This document shows positions 27,057-38,900 of a stretch of 64,000 nucleotides of DNA, one piece after another; position 1 is the stretch's first letter, and each line of letters begins with the position of its first letter. The stretch lies in NCBI RefSeq assembly GCF_963678975.1, contig NC_089279.1:27328004-27392003 (forward strand), read 5' to 3'. The translations under genes were made by a program, and so were the position numbers. The stretch is from Dysidea avara. Lineage: Eukaryota > Porifera > Demospongiae > Dictyoceratida > Dysideidae. The notes beneath the pieces were generated by a model. It did no database searches, was not told where the DNA came from, and saw nothing but the letters and a program-made list of their open reading frames with translations.

Positions 27057-27356
27057 CAGGGGCGTAGGAAGACATTTAACTTATGGGTGCCGAAAAAAAA
27101 AAGAAAAAAAAAGGTCTCAAGCTGATAGCAATAGCAATGGCTGCATAATATTCTACAATATTTATAACTACATAGTTGACTACACTATTCTAAATGAATA
27201 CTGTGACTGCTTTATTAGAGTTATTGACTGCTCTATTAGAGTATCTCGATCGTTTCAGTAATATATAGTACAGTGTACTGACACCCGTTAGTTACGCCAC
27301 TGGAAATATTTATGGGTGCCCAAGCACCCATGGCACTCATGCTTCCTACACCCCTG
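27057..27356. mobile_element. TIR element with CAGGGGCGTAGGAAG ends
   Basis: CAGGGGCGTAGGAAG and CTTCCTACACCCCTG are inverted ends around 300 bp. Inside are two copies of the TTATTAGAG palindrome followed by tatctcgatcg, the same arrangement as in the unrelated-ended element at 3,461. I see no clear target duplication. Confidence 0.7.
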
Positions 27357-27635
27357 CATTAAAATGTTGGAGTCAAACCTGTTGGGACTAAAATATTTCT
27401 TTCCTGTGTAAACGCATCCTCAACTTGTAAAGAGAAATTTTACTGTGCCTTATTTCAGAAAAGGTATTTCAATACTATTGCAAAACCAAAACCCTTCATC
27501 AAAATTTATGCCAGCAATAAATAGTATACACCGTACAGTGGGAAATTTTTGAAAAGTTAAAATCAAAAATAACAATGCATTTATGAAAATATTTTTTTTG
27601 TAATTTATCAGAAATAGCTATAGCTAGCTACAAAG

Positions 27636-28059
27636 TAGGGCTGAGTGATACTACCGTTTTAGCGATATATCGCGATATTTTGAAAGTATCGATATCGCGA
27701 TATTTTGTTATTGACTATCGTGATACCATGCCTGTACATTATTGTCATTAAAAATCCATTTGTTATGCTGTACTAGGCTCAAGAATCCTTGCTAGTCATA
27801 ACCTGGTTACCCCTGCAGAGAGGTGTGAACACCATAACATAACCTCAAAGCATGTGTTACAATAACTGTTACTGTAAACAAGGATGATAGTGGCTAGTTT
27901 GATGCTACTTTTAAAGACTTCCTGCAGGAATACTGACGAATACACTATGTAGCACCAGCTATGATTGACTTATTTGTAAGTATCGTGAACTATTCAGTAT
28001 CGTGAATAGTGGCTTTAGTATTGATCGTGATACTAAAATGGCAGTATCGCTCAGCCCTA
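27636..28059. mobile_element. hAT-type MITE, TAGGGCTGAG ends, 8-bp TSD ctacaaag
   Basis: TAGGGCTGAGTGATACTACC and its inverted partner ending ctcagcccta enclose ATATCGCG-rich sequence. ctacaaag flanks both sides exactly (27,628-27,635 and 28,060-28,067). Ends are close to those at 14,759 and 50,736. In COPS3-B intron 2. Confidence 0.9.
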
Positions 28060-28496
28060 CTACAAAGACCAATAGAAGTGATAATCAAAAGAAAATATGC
28101 ACATTTTCAGTTGAGTTAACCTCATGAGCTAGGCACTGGGCCACAAGAAACTAGCACAAGCGAGCACAAGTGACATCATGAGTCTTGAAACTTAAGAGCC
28201 CGAGAGAATCATTATCCTAGCCTGAGTGAAATGACCAGGAAAAACAGCAAATATTTAGAGGGCTGAAAAAATGCCATGGCTCAATCCACATGCCACTGGA
28301 TTAAGACCAAAGTCTGCCAAACAACATGGTTCAAGTATGACGGAAGAGGTAGCTAAACACAATTCTACCAAAGCCAGATGGGCCTTTATCAATATATATG
28401 CTGAACAATCCTATACATGATCAATGTAACCATTTTTTCAAAAATTTAACCTTTCGAAAATTTCCCGCTATACGGTTGTGTACTGTAGTGATTGTG

Positions 28497-28636
28497 TTAC
28501 ACGTATGAAGCAATACACGTATGAAGCAATATCACAACATCACATAGTTACACACAGTTATACACTCATCACATACAGTTATATACTCAGTTACACCTAT
28601 CACATACAGCTACACACTCTTACACACTCATCACGT
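28497..28636. repeat. Minisatellite next to COPS3-B exon 2 donor
   Basis: A degenerate repeat of about 20 bp (acactcatcacatacagtt) with a doubled acacgtatgaagcaat at the start. Its last unit runs into the 5' splice site of exon 2. The paralogous position in copy C (51,412-51,462) has fewer units. Confidence 0.65.
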
Positions 28637-29154
28637 ACAGGTCACTCTAGCATGTGATATTTGCTCTCCATCATAGAAGGTTCACCTGATCTAACAACAA
28701 CTGAAACTCTCCAACTGATGACAAGTAAACTTTAGCACATCTGAATGAGAATGATAAGTGTTGAATTAAGGGTATATGTAGTATGTGTGGTGTGTTGGTT
28801 GTATAATTTGGTGCACTAGTACAGTGTCTTACAAGCTACCTGCAAACCAAAATCGCAAAGGCTAAATATGAGTATTTGTGCTAAAAAAACTATTTGAAAA
28901 CGTCCAACCAGGTAGCGCAGACTGGTATTCTCTGTTTTCAATGAGGATCACTAATAGTCCACATGCAGTATAAGTGGAATGGCAGTCAGCCTCAGCCAAT
29001 TTTTAGTGGCTGTGTGATCGAAATACAAAGAAATTATTCATGCATTATATAGTGTTTCTATACTTGTCTATAAGGCTTGTGCTAACCTCGAAATTAACTA
29101 CAAGTTGTATTTTCAAATATTGATCCATAACTCCACATATTGCAACAATTTACA

Positions 29155-29445
29155 CAGATTATTTGTGTCCAGTGTTAGAATTAATTATGGAAAACAGTCT
29201 TTGGCATACAGGGGCACGGCCATATGGGACAGCTTACCTAAAGTACTGTACATGTACAGTGTGCTAAAACTGTGAAAGATTTTTAAAAATCACATGGTAT
29301 GTTGTAATTTTGTTTTGTTGTGTAAGTAGGTACTTAAATTGTATTGTTTTTTATTGTGCTCTCAGGGCATAGCTGAAAAACGGCCTTTTTGACTGATGCT
29401 ATTTTCCCTGTTGAAAAAAAATGTACTGCAGATGCAGCATAAAAT
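29155..29445 (+). mobile_element. LINE 3' fragment (reverse transcriptase tail)
   Basis: A plus frame reads INYGKQSLAYRGTAIWDSLP, matching the G..S..YRG...WN.LP tail found after the reverse transcriptase of many LINEs, followed by VLKL and FKNH after a stop. The flanks match copy C (about 51,985), which lacks the insert, so it entered after the B/C duplication. Confidence 0.65.
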
Positions 29446-29834
29446 AGGACTTGCAATGATAGATTAGCCAGAGTTTATGCTAACTCATTGTGAGTGGAAA
29501 TTTTATTAATAATCCCAGGTACCTGGGGTTATTGCTTTCACTACGCTTTAAGCTTTTATTCATTCTAATAAAATCGCACCACAACATCACGTGTTACAGT
29601 CTACTGGTATCTCCACTATACACCCGACACAGTTTGTAGATGTGTTGTTTTAGCAACTCACAATATGGCGAGAACTAAAGACTGCTGTGACACATCCAAT
29701 GCTTCGATAAGGTTGTCCAAATTCTGCGAATCTTGCTTTGCCAACAGCTCCGAATTGTTTTGAAGGTGCTCGGCTAGAGCGCTAAAAGTTTTATCTTCAG
29801 AATGCTTTAGAACGTTCTTTGCCAGTTGATCCAT

Positions 29835-29942
29835 CTTAGCGCATCAACCTAATTACTTTAAGAAATAAAATTATGTAGGCGCGTATTTAAAAAAGGCGAG
29901 GCCGATCTTGACTCGGATCTTGAAGTACAGATTCCTGGTATA
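29835..29942. promoter_or_regulatory. Divergent promoter, COPS3-B pseudogene and PEF1 exon 1 remnant
   Basis: 108 bp between two outward-facing ATGs, paralogous to 52,361-52,463. Shared elements include gcgcatcaacctaattact, agaaataaa.ttat, ggcgcgtatttaaaaaaggc and the ggtataatg start region. Conserved although both genes it serves here are broken. Confidence 0.65.
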
Positions 29943-29966
29943 ATGTCTTGGCAGCCAACGCCATAC
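29943..29966 (+). pseudogene. PEF1: Orphan exon 1 of peflin (MSWQPTPY)
   Basis: ATG and seven more codons followed by the splice donor gtgagt, paralogous to PEF1 exon 1 at 52,464-52,487 (MSWQSPPY). The match to the intron continues to about 31,000, interrupted by a LINE at 30,037. No later PEF1 exon appears before the next receptor at 35,945. The duplication end fell inside PEF1 intron 1, leaving a promoter and a first exon only. Confidence 0.8.
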
Positions 29967-30036
29967 GTGAGTATTGAGTGTATGTGTTGTGTTAGTTGTT
30001 AAATGTTGAACAGAAAAGCGCTTGGGGATAAATCGA

Positions 30037-30604
30037 TGTATGTTTTGGGCATCTGTGACATAATGTTTTTTATCAAAAGCCTTAAAGCCCCTACAAATGC
30101 ATTTAATATCACTGACTATATTAAATTCACTTCAGGAAACACACGATCAGGGTCTAGCTATAAACTGCAACACATAAGAAATACTAATGTTTCCAGCAGC
30201 AACTTCTATTTCAACACTAGAGACTCCCTCGTATATGGAATGTTTTACCAATAATAGATTACAATCTTAGCCTACCTACTATCAAGTACAAACTTACAAA
30301 CTTTTTATGGAATCATTTTGAACTAAATTTTGATCCTGACTACACATGCACTTTTTTTTTGTCCCTGTAGTAATTGTAATAAGTCCCCCAAACCTCCCAA
30401 CTTTGATCACCTGTAACCCTTGCTTTAAATGAGTTTTATATAATATAAGTAACTATAACTAATCTTAATAACTACTTATTCCTGGCCACTGGCACTGGAT
30501 GCCAGTGGACCTTCAGCATACACTAGATTTTAAGGACTGCTAATGTTTATACTCTACGTATCTTGTTGTATGTATGCTGTAAAGCAAATAATAAATAAAT
30601 AAAA
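30037..30604 (+). mobile_element. LINE 3' end inserted in unit B
   Basis: The plus frame contains DIMFFIKSLKAPTNAFNITD and then TRSGSSYKL, characteristic of the reverse transcriptase C-terminal tail of CR1/Jockey-like sponge and cnidarian LINEs. After a frameshift, FLWNHFELNFDPDYTCTF follows. The element ends in ataataaataaataaa. In unit C (52,544-52,562) the flanks join directly with no insert. The apparent Met at 30,003 is host sequence. 5'-truncated, dead. Confidence 0.85.
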
Positions 30605-31506
30605 TTCTGTTGTTTCTGAGATTCGCTGCATGTAACACTGGTAGTGGTATTTCCTTTAAATCTGCATAAATACAGCAGGATTATTGTCTGTCTTGGGCTT
30701 CCTCCAGTGCCTACAAACAAAACACAGTCATTCTAGGTCACCACATAAACGTCCTCCCTTTATTTTTAGTAAACCCTGCAGGCTATTTAAATTTTGCTGA
30801 CTCATGTATGAATAAGTTTTACTATGGCTGTCTGGTATAAATCTGCTTGAAAATGTGTTACCAAAGTGTAGTGGTATCTCTGATAAAGCTTAAAGGAAAA
30901 GAATCAGGCTTGATGTACATTTATGTTACATGGCAGGAGGATAAGCCATGTACAATAGAAGAGACCTGAGTCCGTTCCATATCAATTCATGTTTGTGTAT
31001 GCATGGGGCTCAGTTGCTTGGTTTCAAGGCCAAACAACTCTACACACGCGCGCACACACATCATACTTATTATTTGTTTCTCACAACCCTTTTCCCTTGA
31101 AATATCTGACATAGAAATGGACAGCATTTTGGATGAAGACACCACAGTACCTAACACTGTAGAAATTCATAAGAAACCTCATAAGGAGATTGGGGATTGC
31201 TTGGAATAAAGAGGCCGAGGCTGTTGGTACATCCTCAAATTTGTTTGCAATAAAACATTTTTTGTGTATACTTTACAAACAATCTTGTACATCATTAACT
31301 TATGTATGATTGCCTTCAGCATCCCTGTAATGTAAATACGTATAAGTATACCTTGTTGGGTTATGTAGGTGCCAACCTGACTGAAAAATGTACCAGCATG
31401 TAACTGTGCCTAGGTTGAGCAACAGAGAATTGTTAGGAGTGGCACGAATAATACCACGTGCACACTTCTCAAGTGGGTTAATTTTTTGACAGAATTGATA
31501 ACAACA

Positions 31507-31512
31507 ATACAT

Positions 31513-31559
<47 letters not shown>

Positions 31560-31565
31560 TACATT
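31507..31565. repeat. Microsatellite (CATA)n then (CA)n
   Basis: Seven or so catac units are followed by about a dozen ca units and then cata again. Intergenic. Confidence 0.95.
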
Positions 31566-31599
31566 CATTGCTAAAATGTGATCCTCAATCACATGCAAC

Positions 31600-34500
31600 T
31601 GCAGAGCAGTGTGTTAAAGAACACCCATGTGGGCATGGCAAGAAGTAAAATGCAATACTGTATGCTAAGTTATAAAATTGTACAGTTTACTTCAGTTCGG
31701 GTCTGGAGATAGCCACTCACACTATCATATCCACTGAGAGGCTGTGATACAATTCTTTGTAGAGAATTGACTGTTCATAGTTACAGTCTACCCTACAGTT
31801 GCGACCGCCTTTCAGGCTTTCTATTATTTTGGTCGGAGTGTCATTCTTCGCGACGCTGTAACAGCAGAATCAGGTCAGACCGAAAAGTTTCTATTGTAGG
31901 CTAAAGTCTTTCACTGACTAAATCATTCTAATCCGACTTGGGGGGTCAATATTAATGCCTTTTATTCACAGTATTACTAAAAACCATCGCTTTCTGTGTA
32001 TAAATACTTGTCAGCCACTGTTTAGAATAATACATATGGAAACTATCAATACTAAAAGCAGTTTAGTAAATTTTCGTAATGTTCATAATCATTTCTGTTA
32101 CACAACCTCAGGTAGGAGCCCACTGCAGCCTGGCAAAAGAGATGGAATATATATAGAAAGACTTCAATACTGTCAAATTAGAAGGACTTGACTATAGCCA
32201 GTTTATAAGCAGCTGCGGGGCAGTCAACCAAACACAAGCAGACCTCAGTGCTGGTTATAAACAAACACCACAGTGATGATTTGGAGCATAATAGGTTAAA
32301 TTTTTGATCACTGCAGCATAGCTAATTTAATAGGCTGGTGCTTATATAAGACCTGTATGGTCTATATTTATAAAGAGTATTCTACCATGTAAATTAAGAA
32401 ACACACCATGTATGGTATAATCAAGAGTAAATAAAACAGAAAATAATAGCTAAAAGCAATGAAGGGGTATGCATAGCCAAAACCTGGGCCACAATAATTG
32501 TACACACCATTGATATGCTCTAATAGAACAGTCACCCTAATACAACAGTCAGGCAATTAAGTATTCAGCAATAGAAACTAATGCCTCACATTCAGAGAGT
32601 CTCCTGGATGGTATATGTTTTAGCAGAAACTATAAAATTCAAGATCTGGGTATCCTAATTAAGCATGCAATCATCTTAATTTTATAGTCAAATAAAATAC
32701 TGCTGACATTACTCTCAGATTCAACAAAAATTTACCTGGGTGGCATGTCCCCAGATTCCCTAGCTTTGAATACTTCTTTTTAGTTTTTTGTCATATAAGT
32801 ACCACTTAAATTGAATGGCCACCCTTTTATAAAACTGTTTTTTTTTCACATGTATATTATGTACTTCTTGAGGTGTGCCATATAGCTATAATTATTTGGA
32901 AACCAGCCATTTTAGTGCAAAACAATCCTTAAAGTATGCCATCTTGAGATAGATTTTACCATCTGGTAAAAAGAATTTTCACACTAACATTTGTTAACTC
33001 TTAATTTCTGGATTCAGACTTCTAAATGCTGCAACTTGAAAACAATTTTATTGCCTTGCACAGTTATGCACACATAAAAACTAAATCATAAAGTGCAACA
33101 AAAATTAAATTTTGTGTGCATACCATAGTTCGCTTTATTTTCGTGCAAAATAATTTTCGTATAAAATTATTTTAGCATGATTTAAGTGGATGACTGTTCT
33201 ATTAGAGTAGTTAGATCTTTTGTAAAAATTTTCGTACTAGTTTTTGCATACAAAAATTATGTTTACGGTAGTAACTTTTGTGATAGAAGGGTACTGCATA
33301 GGACTGTACAATAAGCATGATCATCATCATAAAGAATTCAATGACTGTTATTATTATGTATAAATCTCTACTGTACACATGTTATCAGCAGTCAGATGGT
33401 ACACTTTTGAGAACAGTCTACAACTTGTTGCGACAGTGCCAGAAGATCATTTTGACAAGTAGTTATTAGTTATTTACCTTTAAACAGTTTTAGTGTTACA
33501 CTAATTGCGTGCTTGTAAAACTTATTCATGACAATTTTTTTAATCAAGAGATAGTATTGCTTTATTGTGATAAAATAGTTTTATCACACACCCTATAGGT
33601 ATACAGCATATACCATTGTGTACCTAATAGCACTCATTTTGTACTTAGTAGATTGTCTGTGAATATATCCATGCTATGATCACATCCATTTTACAACTTT
33701 AAGCATTTCACTAACTCCTTGAAATCAATACTCTCTAATAGAACAGTCAATAAGATGTGAAATACTCTAATAGAACATCATACATTACTAAAGGATATGG
33801 AGAAGCATGATTGGAACAGTGAAGAGCACAGATAGGTGAAGGTTTAGTAAAATTTGAAAACATAATACTCAACAGCTACCTCACACTTTGCACACAAATA
33901 CTAGCTTGACACTGTATAGGAATAAACTTATATGGCATGCAGGAAATGGGATCACTTGTATAACTCCTTGAATCTTCTGTCTACTGCAAAGAAACTCACC
34001 TATGCAAAGAATACATAGCTACATAGTCGCATTGTGTATGGCTTTACAGTAAACAAGCTGTACAGATGCAGTGTGCACCCTGGACTCTTTGAACTGATAA
34101 ACATTAATCACTTGCAATTATTGATGAATTTTATCCAACTATACTTGTGGTTTGCAATTTTAAATGGCAACCATGCATAGTAAGTGCTGACACAGAAATT
34201 ATGTGTAAACATTTAAACAATTCTAGAAAAAGAATTTCAGATAGCTATGTTGCTCTTGATTACACCATAATGGCATCAGCTGCTCTCATTTAAGTGTACC
34301 TGCCTCTCCCTAATTTTGTGCACTGTCTCACTGAGAATTGTACCAGAAACTATATCACTATAGGGACCAGCCTTAATGAAGAAAAAACAATTAAACACTT
34401 CGATACTGTTGTTCTTAAATGCTTGCAGGATACTTAACATAATATAACACGTGTTGACTGCCCTCACCAGCAATATCACTACTATAGTTCACGGTTATCA

Positions 34501-35944
34501 TTCACAGTGGAGTACTACTACTGACATGTGAAATACCATTTAAATTATGTGTACTGCAGTGAGTGCTGGTGTAAGTGACACGGTGTGTAGACATGAGGTT
34601 CTAGATGATTTGGATCTATATATTATTGGTGAACACATTCAATGGGCTCCATGTAGTGACTGACTTTGAGCATGTGATGTGCACATGGCTAGCATCCTCA
34701 GGGACAGGTAATGCTCAATGTAAATAATGTATGTGGTATAGTTCTGGTAAACTATGTGAGCTGGCTATATAGGGTGCCAATGCATTCAGGTAATCCAGGA
34801 GATAAGTGGGCCTACTTTTTCATTATAATATGTGATTATGACAAGCTATGTATTGTACCAGAGCCCATAATTCAATTTTTGTACAACCAGTAAGTTGTCT
34901 ACTGTTCTTTTCCAGACTCAAAGCTTTAAAACATACGATTGGTTGATTAAAAATTTTTATTCTGCTAGCACCACTTCCATATAACTTGACTTGAATGGTA
35001 CCATTAATTTCTTTACATCATAGTCAAGGTAGAGGTAATGGTCTATATCTAGGGATATTGTGGATGGATGCATGAATATTAGGTCTGTAGTTGGCTGTTG
35101 CACCACAAATGGTCAGAGATTTGTTATTGGTAGCCAAGGTTTGTTATACGTAGCACAAATGGATCATTAACGTTTTGGTGCATGTTATTTGTGACCTGAT
35201 TTTAGAAAATCAGTCACATTTGAAATACATAGAAATCCACACTTATATGTGTAACTACTAAAGCACTTATGCACCTAGTAAAATATTACACAGAATTTTT
35301 GTAATTCAGGGTACTGACTACTGATCTAGTCACCGTAAAGCTGAGTAGAAGTTTTTAATGCCTTATTTTAATCCTTAAATATTTCAGTTGTAAAATGTGA
35401 CATTATGACCGATTTTCCAAAATCTGGTCACATTTAATGTTGTGTGTACATTGAGTAATCATTGCTATATAATTTTGTTATGTGCCTTTATGCTTGCATA
35501 ATGTAAATTGTTGTGTACATGTAGTTTTGTGGTACGTAATAAGTCAAAAATCAAATGAAATAATTATCTATATCAACAGAACTTGTTGAGACAAGGAAAA
35601 TCTGTGCTAAAAAGTAGAAACGAGACAGCTAGATATTTACAAGGAAACCATGCAAGTAAGGTATCACATTGCGGCAATCACTAACAGACACCTTGATTCT
35701 CCTGCAAAATAACGTAATGCAAGATCACATGAGGATTTCTAATGACAATGGAGAATTACTTAAATTGCATATACTCATAGCTAGCTATATCTTTGGTGAT
35801 CTTTACCATTATCATCTATTCAGTTACACCAGCCCACAAACTCCTTTTATATTAATTCTATAGTAGTACTGCGCAGTGTAGCAAACAAGGAAAACAATAT
35901 ATAACAATTTCATACAATGGAATTTAATAATTGATGAGATTTAG
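31600..35944. other. Intergenic, no gene seen
   Basis: Beyond the end of duplicated unit B and before receptor paralog 2. I find no exon with a recognisable product. A minus-strand open stretch at 34,276-34,479 (contains KAGPYSDIVSGTILSET) has a coding-like look but no splice partner. Copies of the CTCTAATAGAACAGTCA motif occur at about 32,519, 33,194 (inverted), 33,729 and 33,758. Confidence 0.55.
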
Positions 35945-38900
35945 TTAAATATTTTGTGAAATTAGTTTAAGTATGGCAGCATCACCCTCAGATTCCAAAA
36001 TTTGATTATCGTAAGTGATCACAGCAATGTCTTTTGTTATACCCTTCACTTGGCCATGAAAGAGTAGAAGCTTAGTCATCCTTTGGGAAGGGCGCAGTTT
36101 GGATTTTTGCACATGAGTTTCTAGTAATTTCAAGCCAGTATCTTGTGCATGTTCAATCTCCTTCTGTCCACTTTCAGTTAGGTTGCGTATGACTAAAAGG
36201 AAACAGAAATAATTAAGAATGTGATGGCTAAAATTGACATCACCAATTCACAACTTGTCAGTAGTGTTATCAGTTATGCGTACTCACTTGGATTCATCAA
36301 GGTGATCAACTTAAGACATGACAGTTCAGTTTCATCTAACCGAATTTCCTGCATCGTGAATGTACTTTCCTTGATCAGTTTTTGTACGGAGGAGGCCACC
36401 ACTGGGTTATCAGTAAGGTATAAGTGTGTTGATTCATCATTCTTGAAAGCACCATTACTCCCAGTTGGAAACTTGATGATACGATGAACAAGTTTCAAAG
36501 TGTTCACTTCACTCCATGATTCCTTGATCAGTTTAATCTGATCATCAACAGGTAATTGGGTGAATATTGGTATCTTCTTTGCCCAGGATATTACACTCAG
36601 CAGTGATCTTGTGCTTTCTGGAAATTTTCTGTGTGATTCAGTTGTTGGACTGTTCAGGATTGCACTAATCTCTGCTTTATCTGCCTTTTTAAGCATCTCT
36701 AACAGTGTAGCCTGGTCTTTAGCATCATCGTTGAATGAAACGTTGACTGGCATGGGACCTAAGGAATGAAACGGAAAGGGAATACTGGTACTAAATTTTC
36801 TTGGAATTGTTGGACTTTGTTGCAATGAACCAGTACTCTTGGTACGTCTAGTTGACAACTTGTGCTCTTTGATTGGATACGGTGTTCTTTCTTCTTGAAC
36901 AGCTGTTTGAAAGAATGGTACATGTACAATAAACGCTGGAAATTGAGATACAACTATCTATGCTAAATATACAAACACCATTTTAATTTTGGTGACAATG
37001 TTAGCTACAGAAATATTAATAAACCAAAACAGTTACTAGTTAATGCATAAATGTCTTAAGTGATTTGCAAAGTAGGAAAACTAGATTAAGCCTAATGCAA
37101 TAGACACCGAGTCTCAAGCAATGGTGTATCTTCTGCAATAAATTCAAAAGTGTTCTTTCCAGATTTCAGTGCAGGAAACATCTTGAATCTTCACTCACCC
37201 ACGCAGGGTTATAGCTACAAACTTAAACAAATCATGAAAGTATTTGATTCTGAATGACTCACTTGTAATGAAGCCTCCTTCCCCCCTCCCCTGTCTGGCT
37301 ATAAGCTGGACCCATTGTTACACATTGCAACCAGCGTTGAAACCGGGTCGGGTCATCCGGGTCACATTTTCTCCGGGTCATCCGGGTCTGACCCGGTTTA
37401 CAATTTATCCGGGTCTGACCCGGATTGGATCACGTGAGAAACGAAATTGTTCGTTTGACGACGTGGAACTTATAAACGCTATCGCGTAGCTCTTTCGTGA
37501 GCCACGCCCACTTATCGCATTACCAACATATGCTCAGCTACGCCTATTTGTTAGTAAGTGCAGCATGTAGCACGAAACTGAGGGTATATATGGTGAGGGG
37601 TAGCTATTGTCAGTAGGTGAAGACTTTTTTTTTTTTTTGGTCTTCAACCTACAGCTAGGCTGAAGTTGCAATATTTACTCAACACGAATCGAACGCTCAA
37701 AATGTAGACTCGTTCGCTCACCCGAGACCAGCCGAAACACGTCTCGGCTTTAATTAATCCGGGTCAGTGGGTCATCCGGGTCAGCAGTAGTGACCCGGTT
37801 TCAACGTTGATTGCAACCAATTGTGTCCTTGTTCACTAATGTGAACTGGCAGAAGCACCGAGATTGATAGATTTAATCTCTAAGAGGAGAGTAAAGCAAA
37901 GAGGAGTAGGCTGTGAAGCAAACTCACTAAAGACCAGTGGCTTGATGTAGCGATATAATTTAATGTGTTATATATGTCATAAAAGAGGTTGTGGGTAGTA
38001 TTGTGAATTCTAATCACACTGATGATCTGAAGTATTTAGCATGTGGTTGATATTTGGTATTTTGTATGATCCCTCATTCTATACTGTGCAGAGCATTAAA
38101 ATGTGAAAGGGACCACTGACATGGGTGGCCCTCTGGAGAAGATAGTGGAAATAGGAAGTTTGTAGGACATTGTTACAGTGAGGTATGCTACAAGTTCAGG
38201 GCTAACTATCGGAGCTTGGTGCATGCCTCTGATTAATTAAACCGGGTCACATCCAGATTGCTTTTTGGATCAGTAGGTCAGCAGTACTGACCCACTTACA
38301 ACCCTGTCATAATGTCATTACTCACAGCATGCATGTCAATATATTGAATCACAATTCACACTCAAAAAGAATAGGACTGTACATCATGATCTCATAAAAT
38401 CAAAGGGCTTTTACAAATTAAAACTTTGGTGAGGAAAGGTATTAGAACTTGAAGAAATTCTGATGAACTCTAAATGGTTTCATGTGGGCAGTTAACAAGT
38501 TATATGAAAGCCCTTTCACGTCACTTAATCATTGTAAAAGTCCTATTACAGTGGTCCCTCCATTATTCAAACTCATTGGGCCTTAAGAGTGTTTGGATAA
38601 TGACAAATGAAGCTCATACATTTATATACAGAGCTCAGTTAAACTACCCTAATAGAACATACACATTAGGCAAAATACTCTAATAGAACAGTCACTTTCA
38701 CAGTTCGGATAATGATGATCAATGGCAGGATAATCAAGGAACCACTGCATGTCTCAGCCTGTTAGCTATACCTTAAAAATAATCTTCAAAACAACCATCA
38801 TAATATGACTACTGAAAGAATAGTTACATTTGCATTACAAATAGTTTCAACTTTGCTATACCTGAACTGACAATGACCTCTCTGATTTTTACCTACAACA

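Larger units (their letters stand above)
14138..29834 (-). pseudogene. COPS3: COP9 signalosome subunit 3, copy B, full-length pseudogene
   Basis: All 13 exons of COPS3 can be placed: 29,662-29,834; 28,6xx-28,754 (exon 2); 23,018-23,161; 22,121-22,189; 21,959-22,051; 18,075-18,167; 17,968-18,018; 17,518-17,619; 17,375-17,465; 17,236-17,322; 17,074-17,187; 14,244-14,328; 14,138-14,200. Lesions compared with the intact copy C: an 11-bp deletion in exon 2 at about 28,680, giving a stop at 28,671-28,673; one extra base in exon 3 (T-run 23,093-23,097); a TAA in exon 7 (17,998-18,000); no acceptor AG and a small insertion in exon 9; acceptor AG changed to AA for exon 10 (17,323); and four extra bases in exon 12 at about 14,293. 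Exons 1, 4 and 6 carry only in-frame changes. Exon 11 differs from copy C at 10 of 114 bases, counted by eye. It cannot make CSN3 protein, though its divergent promoter survives. Confidence 0.95.

Noticed and set aside
28497-28636. Regular repeats considered as a CRISPR-like array
   Set aside because: Degenerate tandem units with no unique spacers, in an animal intron.
31003-31209. 68-codon ORF ending HKKPHKEIGDCLE, considered as a PEF1-B last exon
   Set aside because: Its short likeness to the PEF1 end (LE.. ID) does not extend, there is no matching acceptor in phase, and the other PEF1 exons are missing.
34276-34479. Minus-strand open stretch with coding-like composition (KAGPYSDIVSGTILSET)
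   Set aside because: No recognisable family, no splice partners and no second copy. It may be an exon, but I cannot support it.
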